Shown here: positions 7,813-14,958 of the stretch, in pieces
How the letters are laid out: every line of letters starts with the position of its first letter
Numbering within the stretch: the stretch's first letter is position 1
Assembly (NCBI RefSeq): GCF_029892155.1
Contig: NZ_JARZAG010000012.1
Location: forward strand, 1-64,000
Length of the DNA: 64,000 bases
Direction of reading: 5' to 3'
Source of the DNA: Kitasatospora sp. GAS204B
GTDB taxonomy: Bacteria; Actinomycetota; Actinomycetes; Streptomycetales; Streptomycetaceae
Position numbers and translations under genes: made by a program
Notes under the pieces: generated by a model
What the model was told of the DNA's origin: nothing
What the model saw: only the letters and a program-made list of their open reading frames with translations
The model's database searches: none

Positions 7813-9137
7813 CACTGCCTCCCATCCAGCACGACGCCGCGCGCCGTGCACAGCTGCGCCAACCGCTCCCAACCGGGCCCTCGGGCCACCGAACCGTCCG
7901 CGCCGAAGAGCACGGCCGGAACCGTGACGGCGAGGCCGGTGGCATCACCGGCCAGCGTGTGCAGCTCTGCCACTCGCCGCCGACCGGTCCGCTGGTCACG
8001 CACCAGGTGGATCACCACGTCCAGCGCGGCGCGCAGTTGGCTGTGCACCGCCCGTCGCTCCAACCCGGCCATCGAGCCGAGTGCTTCGAGCCGGACCGGC
8101 ACATCGGCCGCGGTATTCGCGTGTACCGTGCCGCAGCCGCCTTCATGGCCGGTGTTGAGGGCGGCCAGCAGGTCGAGCACCTCGCTGCCGCGCACCTCCC
8201 CCACCACAAGCCGGTCGGGCCGCATCCGCAGTGCCTGCCGGACCAGGTCCCGCAGGGTCAGCTCACCGAGCCCCTCCTGGTTGGGCGGTCGGCTCTGCAG
8301 GCGGACCACGTGAGGGTGCGACGGCCGCAGCTCCGCCGAGTCCTCGGCGATGACGATCCGTTCGGCTCGGCCGACCAGCCCCAGCAACGCGGCCAACAAG
8401 GTGGTCTTGCCACTGCCTGTCCCGCCGCTGATCAACAGCGAGAGCCGGGCCCGCACGACGGCGCCCAGCAACTCGGCGGCAGTCGGACCGAGGGCTCCGG
8501 CCGCCTCCAGCTCGGCCATCTCGAACGGTTTCTGACGGCTGATCCGAAGCGAGATGTGCGTGCAGCCGGCCGCGATCGGCGGCAGCACCGCGTGCAGCCT
8601 GGTGCCGTCCGGGAGCCGGGCATCGACCCACGGCCGGGCATCGTCGAGCCGGCGTCCGGCCGCGGTCGCCAGCCGGTGCGCGAGGTGGCGCACCGCCTCG
8701 GCGTCGGGGAACCGGACGGACGGCTCGCGACACAGCCCGCTGCCCCGGTCGACCCAGACCTCGTCCGGGGCATTGACCAGCACGTCGGTCACATCTGGCG
8801 CGCCGAGCAGGGCCTCCAGTGGTCCGGCACCGACGAGTTCGGCCCGCAGGGTGCTGACGGTGTCCAGCAGGTCGTCACCGCCCAACGGGGGCCGCGCGGC
8901 GCGCAGGGCCGCCGCGACCTCGGCGGTCGTCGGCACCGCACCGGCCTCGGCCAGCCGCAGCCGGACGGCGTCGAGCAAGGCGGTGGCGCGCTCGGGGACG
9001 ACCGGGGCCGGCTCCGCGGCTCCGGAACGACGCCTGAGCGCGGCGAGGGCGGGGCGAGGCTTCGCCCGGGCCGCCGGCGGGCTCCACGGCAACAGCCGCT
9101 CGGCAAGGTGGCCGGTGGACGGCGTACGCGTGTTCAT
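7812..9137 (-). CDS. tadA: Pilus assembly ATPase TadA/CpaF
   Basis: 441 residues, a secretion ATPase of the VirB11/CpaF class. Walker A is GGTGSGKTT at residues 238-246. The Asp box and Walker B region read IVIAEDSAELRPSHPHVVRLQSR and MRPDRLVVGEVRG, and the His box is TGHEGGCGTVHANTAADVPVRLEAL. The N-terminal ~100 residues are the helical CpaF-type extension. It powers pilus assembly by acting on the TadB/TadC platform from the cytoplasm. The ATG at 9137 overlaps the stop of the upstream MinD-like gene (ATGA), and its own stop overlaps the tadB start. Confidence 0.92.
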   Translation of the reverse strand: MNTRTPSTGHLAERLLPWSPPAARAKPRPALAALRRRSGAAEPAPVVPERATALLDAVRLRLAEAGAVPTTAEVAAALRAARPPLGGDDLLDTVSTLRAELVGAGPLEALLGAPDVTDVLVNAPDEVWVDRGSGLCREPSVRFPDAEAVRHLAHRLATAAGRRLDDARPWVDARLPDGTRLHAVLPPIAAGCTHISLRISRQKPFEMAELEAAGALGPTAAELLGAVVRARLSLLISGGTGSGKTTLLAALLGLVGRAERIVIAEDSAELRPSHPHVVRLQSRPPNQEGLGELTLRDLVRQALRMRPDRLVVGEVRGSEVLDLLAALNTGHEGGCGTVHANTAADVPVRLEALGSMAGLERRAVHSQLRAALDVVIHLVRDQRTGRRRVAELHTLAGDATGLAVTVPAVLFGADGSVARGPGWERLAQLCTARGVVLDGRQ

Positions 9138-10246
9138 GATGACGGCTCTCCTTCGGTACTGGGCATGACTTCGTCGAGATAGGCGGCGCAGAACCTGGCG
9201 AGCGGTCCGGCACCGCGCAGGCCGGGAGGCTTGCCACGCTCCGCATCGAGCGTCAGACCGGCCTCGTGCGTGATCTCACCGGCGAGCGGCAGACCGAGGC
9301 CGCGGGCAATCTCCGCGCTGCGCAAGCCCACTGGCCCGGGCAGCCGGATCACCGCCCGCAGGTCCGCCAGCCGCATCCCGGCGGCGGCCGCCACCCGCCC
9401 GGCCGCCGCCAGCGCGCGCAGCTCGGCGGGGACCACCAGCAGGCCGGTGTCGGCCTGCTCCAGGGCCTGGGCCGCCGCCGGGTCCAGATGTCGCGGCAGA
9501 TCGAGGACGACCAGCCCGCCGCGACGCCGGGCTGCCGCGAGCACGCTGCGCATCGCGGTCGGCGGGATCAGCAGTGCGTTGCCCCGGTCCCAGGAGAGCG
9601 CGCTGATTCGGTGCAGCCGGGGGAGCGCCTGAACGAGTTCGGAGCTGCTGACCCGGCCTCGCGCACCGGCCAGCTCGGGCCAGCGCAGCCCGTCGACGCC
9701 TTCGCCGCCGAGCAGGACGTCCAATCCGCCACCCAGCGGGTCGCCGTCGATCAGCATGGTGCGGTGGCCGGCTCTGGCGGCTGTCACGGCGAGCGCACAG
9801 GCGAGCGTGGAGGCCCCGGCGCCGCCGCGACCACCGAGCACCGCGACGGTCAGCGCAGGGTTGCCGACACCCTCCACCGCATCGGCGATGCGGTCCAGCA
9901 GCCAGGCCTGCGCCTCAGGGAGGAACAGCACCTGCTCAGCTCCGAGTTGGACACCGCGGACCCACACCTCGCAGTCGTCGAGATCGAGGCCCAGCAGGTA
10001 CACACCGGGCCTGCGGGAGAGCTCCGCGCAACACTCGTACTGGTCATCGCCGAGCAGCACGATCGGCGCGGTCTCCCAGAGCCGGCGGGGCGGCGCGCCG
10101 GCCAGCAGCCGGGGTTCGGCGCCGGCCGCCGCGCAGAGCTTGAGCAGGTGCTCCGCCAACCCCTCGTCCTCGGTGAGGATCAAGGGCCCGGTGGAGTCGG
10201 GATCGTGGGAGATCGGTCCGTACTGGTCGATGGTGGGTGCGGGCAT
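9134..10246 (-). CDS. CpaE/Ssd-like MinD-family ATPase (septum-site-determining-like)
   Basis: 370 residues from the ATG at 10246, preceded by GGGGAGG. The N-terminal ~130 residues form a receiver-like region without obvious phosphoacceptor chemistry; from about residue 140 there is a ParA/MinD fold with the loop VLGGRGGAGAST, then LIDGDPLGGGLDVLLG and VVLDLPRHLDPAA. This is the actinobacterial CpaE homologue found at the head of Tad operons and annotated as septum-site-determining protein (Ssd) in mycobacteria. Its likely role is to position the pilus machinery. It is the first gene of the operon, so the promoter should lie upstream of 10246. Confidence 0.88.
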   Translation of the reverse strand: MPAPTIDQYGPISHDPDSTGPLILTEDEGLAEHLLKLCAAAGAEPRLLAGAPPRRLWETAPIVLLGDDQYECCAELSRRPGVYLLGLDLDDCEVWVRGVQLGAEQVLFLPEAQAWLLDRIADAVEGVGNPALTVAVLGGRGGAGASTLACALAVTAARAGHRTMLIDGDPLGGGLDVLLGGEGVDGLRWPELAGARGRVSSSELVQALPRLHRISALSWDRGNALLIPPTAMRSVLAAARRRGGLVVLDLPRHLDPAAAQALEQADTGLLVVPAELRALAAAGRVAAAAGMRLADLRAVIRLPGPVGLRSAEIARGLGLPLAGEITHEAGLTLDAERGKPPGLRGAGPLARFCAAYLDEVMPSTEGEPSS

Positions 10247-10933
10247 GGCTGCCTCCCCGGAGCGGGATGCTCGCTGCCGCCTGCGCCGGTCGAGCACGGC
10301 GCGCCGCCGGACGAGGCGGGTGCCGCGGGGAGACCGGCCCGGCTGAGCGGGCGATGACGGTGGCGGCCGCGGTCATGAGGTGCCGTCCCGGTCGGTGGCC
10401 TGTGCCCCGCCGGTCCGAGCCATGGCTTCGGCTTGGACCCCAGCGTGCCGTCCAGCCGCTAATGCGTCGGCCACGCGTCGATTCGCTGTGGATAACCCCG
10501 GGGATGTGGAAATCAGAACTCACCCGACTGGTCTCTCTTCACCCGTCAGAGGAGTTCCGGTCGGTGAAATTGACGCAGTTCCGGACGGTCTCCGAGCATA
10601 GCCCGATTGACTACCCACAGTGACGAAAAGAAGCAGGCGACTGCCCTGGCACCCCCGGTTCGAACGCCTCCCCCACGCCCCTCCAGCACCTCCCCTGACA
10701 CGTCGCAGCAGCCCGAAAACGGGCCCGGACATGCGACGACCCCCGCCGGGGGGGAGAGCGGGGGTCGTCTATCCACAGCCCGACTCGGGGGGGAGGAGCC
10801 GGACCGGGTTAGCACGGTCGCGAACGATCCGTGACTTCCATGGTGTACCCGAGAGGCCGGAAACACAAACCCGCACGCCCCCAGGTCCACCGAATGGCGG
10901 CGCCCGCGAGAGCGCCATCTATCCTCGGTTCCT
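10247..10933. other. Long divergent intergenic region with hairpin and DnaA-box-like sites
   Basis: About 690 bases with no gene I can support; open frames here lack ribosome sites and family resemblance. It must contain the Tad operon promoter (leftward). It also contains an exact TTATCCACA DnaA-box sequence on the minus strand (10487-10495, read as TGTGGATAA on plus), a one-mismatch copy CTATCCACA (10769-10777), and a perfect hairpin at 10735-10769. Confidence 0.5.
10735..10769. terminator. Isolated perfect 10-bp GC hairpin
   Basis: GACGACCCCC (10735-10744) pairs with GGGGGTCGTC (10760-10769) across a G-rich loop. It lies far from any stop codon, about 165 bases before the HAD gene start, so it could be an attenuator in that gene's leader or the end of an unrecognised short transcript. 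Confidence 0.45.
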
Positions 10934-11920
10934 GTGGACACCACCGAGAACGCCGACATCGTAGGCGGTGCCGAGAACTCCCGACCGGAGACCGCACCGA
11001 ATGCCGCGCCGCGCGGCAGCACGATTGTCCCGCACACGACCGAACGGTCCGCCCCGACTGCGGCGGACGGCACGCCGGTCGCCGCACCTCACCCATCCGT
11101 CGAGGGGGCAGCCGCCGACCTCACCAGCACGGCGGCCTTCTTCGACCTCGACAAGACGATCATCGCGAAGTCGAGCGCCCTCGCCTTCAGCCGCCCCTTC
11201 TACCAGGGCGGCCTGATCAACCGTCGGGCCGTCCTGAAGAGCGCTTACGCCCAGTTCGTCTTCCTGGTCGGCGGGGCGGACCACGACCAGATGGAGAAGA
11301 TGCGGCAGTACCTCTCCGCACTGACCCGGGGCTGGAACGTTCAGCAGGTCCGCGAGATCGTCGCCGAGACGCTGCACGGGCTGATCGACCCGATCATCTA
11401 CGCGGAGGCCGCCGCGCTGATCGAGCAACACCACGCCGCCGGGCGCGATGTGGTGATCGTCAGCAGTTCCGGCGCGGAGGTCGTCGAGCCCATCGGCGCC
11501 CTGCTCGGCGCCGACCACGTGATCGCCACCAGGCTGGCGATCGAGGACGGCTGCTACACCGGCGAGATCGAGTACTACGCGTACGCCGAGAACAAGGCCG
11601 CCGCGATCCGCGAGTTGGCCGAGCGCGAGGGCTACAACCTGGCCGACAGTTACGCGTACAGCGACTCGATCACCGACCTGCCGCTGCTCTCGGCGGTCGG
11701 GCACCCGTCCGCCGTCAATCCGGACCGGAGCCTGCGCAAGGAAGCCGTCGCGCGTGACTGGCCGGTCCTGGTCTTCGACCGTCCGATCGAACTCAACCGT
11801 CGGCTACCCGAGTTCAGGACGCCGAGCCGCACCGTGCTGGCGACTGCGGCGGTCGGCGCCGCCTGCCTGAGCGCCGCACTGGTCTGGCAGTTGGCCAAGC
11901 GACGGCGGCAGGCAGGCTGA
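10934..11920 (+). CDS. HAD-superfamily IB phosphatase (SerB-like) with C-terminal membrane anchor
   Basis: 328 residues from the GTG at 10934. After a ~65-residue disordered N-terminus come the HAD motifs: FFDLDKTII (Asp71 nucleophile, Asp73), IVSSSG (motif II, Ser177/178), Lys221 in AENKAAA, and SDSITDLP (Asp244 and Asp248, metal binding). The C-terminus has a hydrophobic segment (VLATAAVGAACLSAALVW) and a basic end, suggesting membrane anchoring. The family dephosphorylates small phosphate esters such as phosphoserine or lysophospholipids; the substrate here is unknown. A homologue near the Tad locus in Streptomyces has been annotated as associated with morphological differentiation. Confidence 0.85.
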   Translation: MDTTENADIVGGAENSRPETAPNAAPRGSTIVPHTTERSAPTAADGTPVAAPHPSVEGAAADLTSTAAFFDLDKTIIAKSSALAFSRPFYQGGLINRRAVLKSAYAQFVFLVGGADHDQMEKMRQYLSALTRGWNVQQVREIVAETLHGLIDPIIYAEAAALIEQHHAAGRDVVIVSSSGAEVVEPIGALLGADHVIATRLAIEDGCYTGEIEYYAYAENKAAAIRELAEREGYNLADSYAYSDSITDLPLLSAVGHPSAVNPDRSLRKEAVARDWPVLVFDRPIELNRRLPEFRTPSRTVLATAAVGAACLSAALVWQLAKRRRQAG

Positions 11921-12426
11921 CCGGTCGGCCTGCCGCGGCGATCACCGCCTGGCAGTCCTGCCGAGCAGTCGACCGACGCCCGAGCAGTCAGTCCATGCCA
12001 AAACAGGCAAAAGTAAAGAATTCGCCATCCGAGTTCCGTTTGCCCTGGATCCGAGATACAAAGGAACCACGGCCCGCGAGACCCGGAAGGACCCGAAGAG
12101 GTCAGACCGACACCGCAGTTCAGGCCCACGGACCGCGTACAACCTCCGAGCACCCACGTGCAGCCGACCCGCGATTCGGGCCGCCGCACCAGGCGAACGG
12201 GCTGGATCCCCGCCTGATGGGCACTTCCGGTGCACGCATGGTCACCCGGACCGTTGTACCAGCGGCGACATCAGCGGTCAGGGTGTCGCCGCAACTCTGT
12301 TCGCAGGCCCGCCGAGAGCTCCGCCACGGCCAGGCCCACCACCTCCCGGCCCCGTTGAGCCGTGGGCCACGCCGCAGTCCACACCGCGCGCGGCCCCGCG
12401 TCACGCCGATCAGGCCGGCTCGCCGA
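11921..12426. other. Non-coding stretch between HAD gene and Fic-like gene
   Basis: About 500 bases between two converging genes. Open frames exist on both strands but show no ribosome site and have arginine/proline-rich compositions typical of GC-rich shadow frames. A short A/T-rich patch (12000-12060) may include a promoter or terminator. I see nothing else. Confidence 0.4.
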
Positions 12427-13344
12427 TCAGGCCATCCCGCGCTGCATCGCCTCGCACACCGCCGTACTCTCCCGAACGCCGAGCCGCAACGCCAGGCCGC
12501 AGTGCGCGATCCAGCGCCCCAACCCCTCGGGCGTGCCGGTGAGGTAGGCCGCCAGCGCTTCCCGGTAGGCCACCGTGCCGAGCTCGACCAGGCCCACCTC
12601 GGCCGGGCAGATCGCCTGCGGATCAAGACCCTCCGCGATCAGCACGATGCGCTGCGCGGCCCGGGCCACCAGGCCGTTGTGGCTGTCGAACGGGCGCAGT
12701 GCGAGCAGTTCGCCGTGCACCACGGCAGCGGTCACCAGTGCGGGCGCGCCGCCCTGGGCACCCGCGGTCCGGGCCGCCAGCAGTTGCGCGAGCTGGTCCA
12801 GACGGGCCGCCACCTCGGCTGCGGGGGGCGCTGGTGGCAGCACGGACGCCGTCGGCCCACCCGCCGGCGACGCGGGCGCCGGCGAGTCGACGGGCGCCGC
12901 CACGCCGTCCGCGGGTACCAGTTCCAGCGGGAAGAGCTCCTCGGCCGATTCGCCGTCCTGCCGCGGCCGGCCGGCCGCAGGGCTCGCGTCGCCGGCGGCC
13001 AGCAGATGCAGTCGCGCCAGCACCTGCAGCGGCGAGGTCCGCCAGACGCTCAGCAACTGGCCCGCCTCCGCCGAGATCCGCAGCGCACCGCCGACGATGC
13101 GTTCGTCGGCGCCGGTGCTGAAGTCACTGCGCCGACGCACCTCTTCGAGCGGCCAGTCGGCACCGGCCAGCGCGGCCGAGGCCCTGGCCCCGCGCAACGC
13201 GGACTCCGAGGTGACCTCGGCCGCCCGGCGCCGCATCACGCGGTGGCCGTAGAGTCGGTCGACGGCCTTGCGGACCTCGGTGACGGACTCGGGCACCCCG
13301 GCAAGCGCGGCCAGCGGGGCAAGCGGATCAGTTCCAGTGCTCAC
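12427..13344 (-). CDS. Fic-domain-like protein with degenerate active-site motif
   Basis: 305 residues. The central Fic-like helix pair reads HGELLALRPFDSHNGLVARAAQRIV. A catalytic Fic motif is HxFx(D/E)GNGRxxR; here the histidine is replaced by Arg (RPF), the glycine of GNG by His, and the second Arg region reads LVARA. The phenylalanine, acidic residue, asparagine and final arginine are kept, so the fold is probably retained while AMP-transfer is doubtful. A proline/alanine-rich linker sits at about residues 135-175. Orthologues at this chromosomal position are often labelled oxidoreductase, which the sequence does not support. The start at 13344 is GTG. Confidence 0.7.
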   Translation of the reverse strand: MSTGTDPLAPLAALAGVPESVTEVRKAVDRLYGHRVMRRRAAEVTSESALRGARASAALAGADWPLEEVRRRSDFSTGADERIVGGALRISAEAGQLLSVWRTSPLQVLARLHLLAAGDASPAAGRPRQDGESAEELFPLELVPADGVAAPVDSPAPASPAGGPTASVLPPAPPAAEVAARLDQLAQLLAARTAGAQGGAPALVTAAVVHGELLALRPFDSHNGLVARAAQRIVLIAEGLDPQAICPAEVGLVELGTVAYREALAAYLTGTPEGLGRWIAHCGLALRLGVRESTAVCEAMQRGMA

Positions 13345-13461
13345 CTACCCGAGAGTAACGACCCCTCTGTCCAGGACCGCACAGCAACCCCGGCTTCACC
13401 CGTTCGAGGCAATCCGCGCTTCCCTTCGGCGCAGTGACCCAAACCCCCACTACGATGTTCA

Positions 13462-13477
13462 TTATCGGACACGATAA
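13462..13477. promoter_or_regulatory. Candidate operator TTATCG-N4-CGATAA
   Basis: TTATCG (13462-13467) and CGATAA (13472-13477) form a perfect inverted repeat in an unusually A/T-rich patch between the divergently transcribed Fic-like and CooC-like genes. It is about 64 bases before the CooC-like start, a sensible operator position. The regulator is not known. Confidence 0.5.
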
Positions 13478-13540
13478 CGATTGTCAAAAGGTCCGCCGAA
13501 GCCCGCGCGGCGATCGACGGAGCGAGAGCCGGGAGTCCAG

Positions 13541-14554
13541 ATGAAGATCGCCTTCGTCGGCAAGGGCGGCAGCGGCAAGACCACGCTGTCGGCACTGTTC
13601 ATCCGCCATCTGGCCGCCGCCGGGCGACCGGTGATCGCGGTGGACGCCGATATCAATCAGCACCTCGGCCCGGCCCTCGGCCTGACGGATGATCAGGCTG
13701 CCGAGCTGCCCTCGCTCGGGGCCCACCTGCCCGAGATCAAGGAGTACCTGCGGGGCGGCAATCCGCGCATCGCGTCCGCGGCGGAGATGATCAAGACCAC
13801 ACCACCCGGCCGCGGTTCACGCCTGCTGCGGATCGTCGAGGAGAACCCGGTGTACGCCGCCTGCGCCCGCCCGGTGGCGCTGGACGAGGGTTCGGTGCGC
13901 CTGCTGGTCACCGGCGCGTTCACCGACGAGGACCTCGGCGTCGCCTGCTACCACTCCAAGGTCGGCGCGGTGGAGTTGCTGCTCAACCACCTGGTCGACG
14001 GCCAGGACGAGTACGTGGTGACGGACATGACCGCAGGCTCCGACTCCTTCGCCTCGGGCCTGTTCACCCGGTTCGACCTCACCTTCCTGGTGGCCGAGCC
14101 GACGCGCAAGGGCGTCTCGGTCTACCGCCAGTACAAGGAGTACGCCCGGGATTTCGGCGTCGCCCTGCGCGTGGTCGGCAACAAGGTGCAGAGCGAGGAC
14201 GACCTCGCCTACCTGCGGCGGGAAGTGGGCGACGACCTGCTGGCCGCCTTCGGCCAGTCGGACTGGGTGCGCAGACTGGAGCAGGGCGCCGGACCGGCAC
14301 TCGACTCGCTGGAGCCGGAGAACCGTGCCGTTCTGGAGCTCCTGCGTGAGGAGTTGGACCTCGCCTTCCAACTCCGGGACCCACAGCGGTACACCGCGCA
14401 GGCCGTGGACTTCCACCTGCGCAACGCCGAGAGTTGGGGCAATGCCAAGGCCGGCGTCGACCTCGCCACACAGGTCGACCCGTCCTTCGTGCTCGACCAG
14501 ACGGCGCTGGACCTGGCGACCGCCCACACCGACACGGCCGGCGCGCGCGTCTGA
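13541..14554 (+). CDS. CooC/MinD-like P-loop ATPase
   Basis: 337 residues from the ATG at 13541 (GGGAG about six bases upstream; an in-frame ATG at 13481 is less likely). The protein begins MKIAFVGKGGSGKTTLS, a deviant Walker A with the signature lysine, then VDADINQHLG and YVVTDMTAGSDSFASGL. The family includes CooC, which inserts nickel in CO dehydrogenase, and other maturation ATPases; the client here is unknown. The C-terminal ~100 residues are an extension beyond the core. A 22-bp perfect hairpin follows the stop. Confidence 0.82.
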   Translation: MKIAFVGKGGSGKTTLSALFIRHLAAAGRPVIAVDADINQHLGPALGLTDDQAAELPSLGAHLPEIKEYLRGGNPRIASAAEMIKTTPPGRGSRLLRIVEENPVYAACARPVALDEGSVRLLVTGAFTDEDLGVACYHSKVGAVELLLNHLVDGQDEYVVTDMTAGSDSFASGLFTRFDLTFLVAEPTRKGVSVYRQYKEYARDFGVALRVVGNKVQSEDDLAYLRREVGDDLLAAFGQSDWVRRLEQGAGPALDSLEPENRAVLELLREELDLAFQLRDPQRYTAQAVDFHLRNAESWGNAKAGVDLATQVDPSFVLDQTALDLATAHTDTAGARV

Positions 14555-14565
14555 CGCCGAGTCGA

Positions 14566-14613
14566 CCGAGGGGCCGGGTCCGCACCCACGGGGGTGCGGA
14601 CCCGGCCCCTCGG
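14566..14613 (+). terminator. Very strong terminator hairpin (22-bp perfect stem)
   Basis: Bases 14566-14587 are exactly complementary to 14592-14613 with a four-base loop (ACGG). It lies 12 bases after the stop of the CooC-like gene and precedes the SulP gene, insulating the two. Confidence 0.9.
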
Positions 14614-14958
14614 CGTTCACCCAGCCGCAGAGCGCTCGCCAGCGGCGGTGGGGGCGAGCGGCAGGACGAGCAGTGGGGCGCTACGACGAATCCGCGTGCC
14701 ACCCACAGGAGTGAATCTCGGCGCCAGGGCTCCCGCACACACTTACGCCATGCAAAGCTTTCATTACTCACAGTTTACCAAGTCTTGGTGTGCGAGATCG
14801 ATGGCCAGTGAGCGCCCTGCCTGCCGGCGCCGTGCTCGTGGCCGTCCCAGCCCGCTGCCGCGCCTCGCGGCCAGCCGTTCCGATCACCCGCACCAGCCGC
14901 GGACTTGGCCGTAGCAACGGACTCGACGGTGTCCGTTCTCCTGGAAGGACAGGAAGCC
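14614..14958. other. Upstream region of the SulP-carbonic anhydrase gene with short inverted repeat
   Basis: About 345 bases without a supported gene. A relatively A/T-rich window (14745-14790) contains ACCAAG-T-CTTGGT (14777-14789), a perfect six-base inverted repeat around one base, set in sequence that could be a promoter. It is a possible operator for the transporter downstream. Confidence 0.45.

Noticed and set aside
10546..11096. Minus-strand and plus-strand open frames in the tad/HAD intergenic region
   Set aside because: No ribosome site, no recognisable domain and Arg/Pro-rich content; they overlap the start of the HAD gene in the wrong frame.
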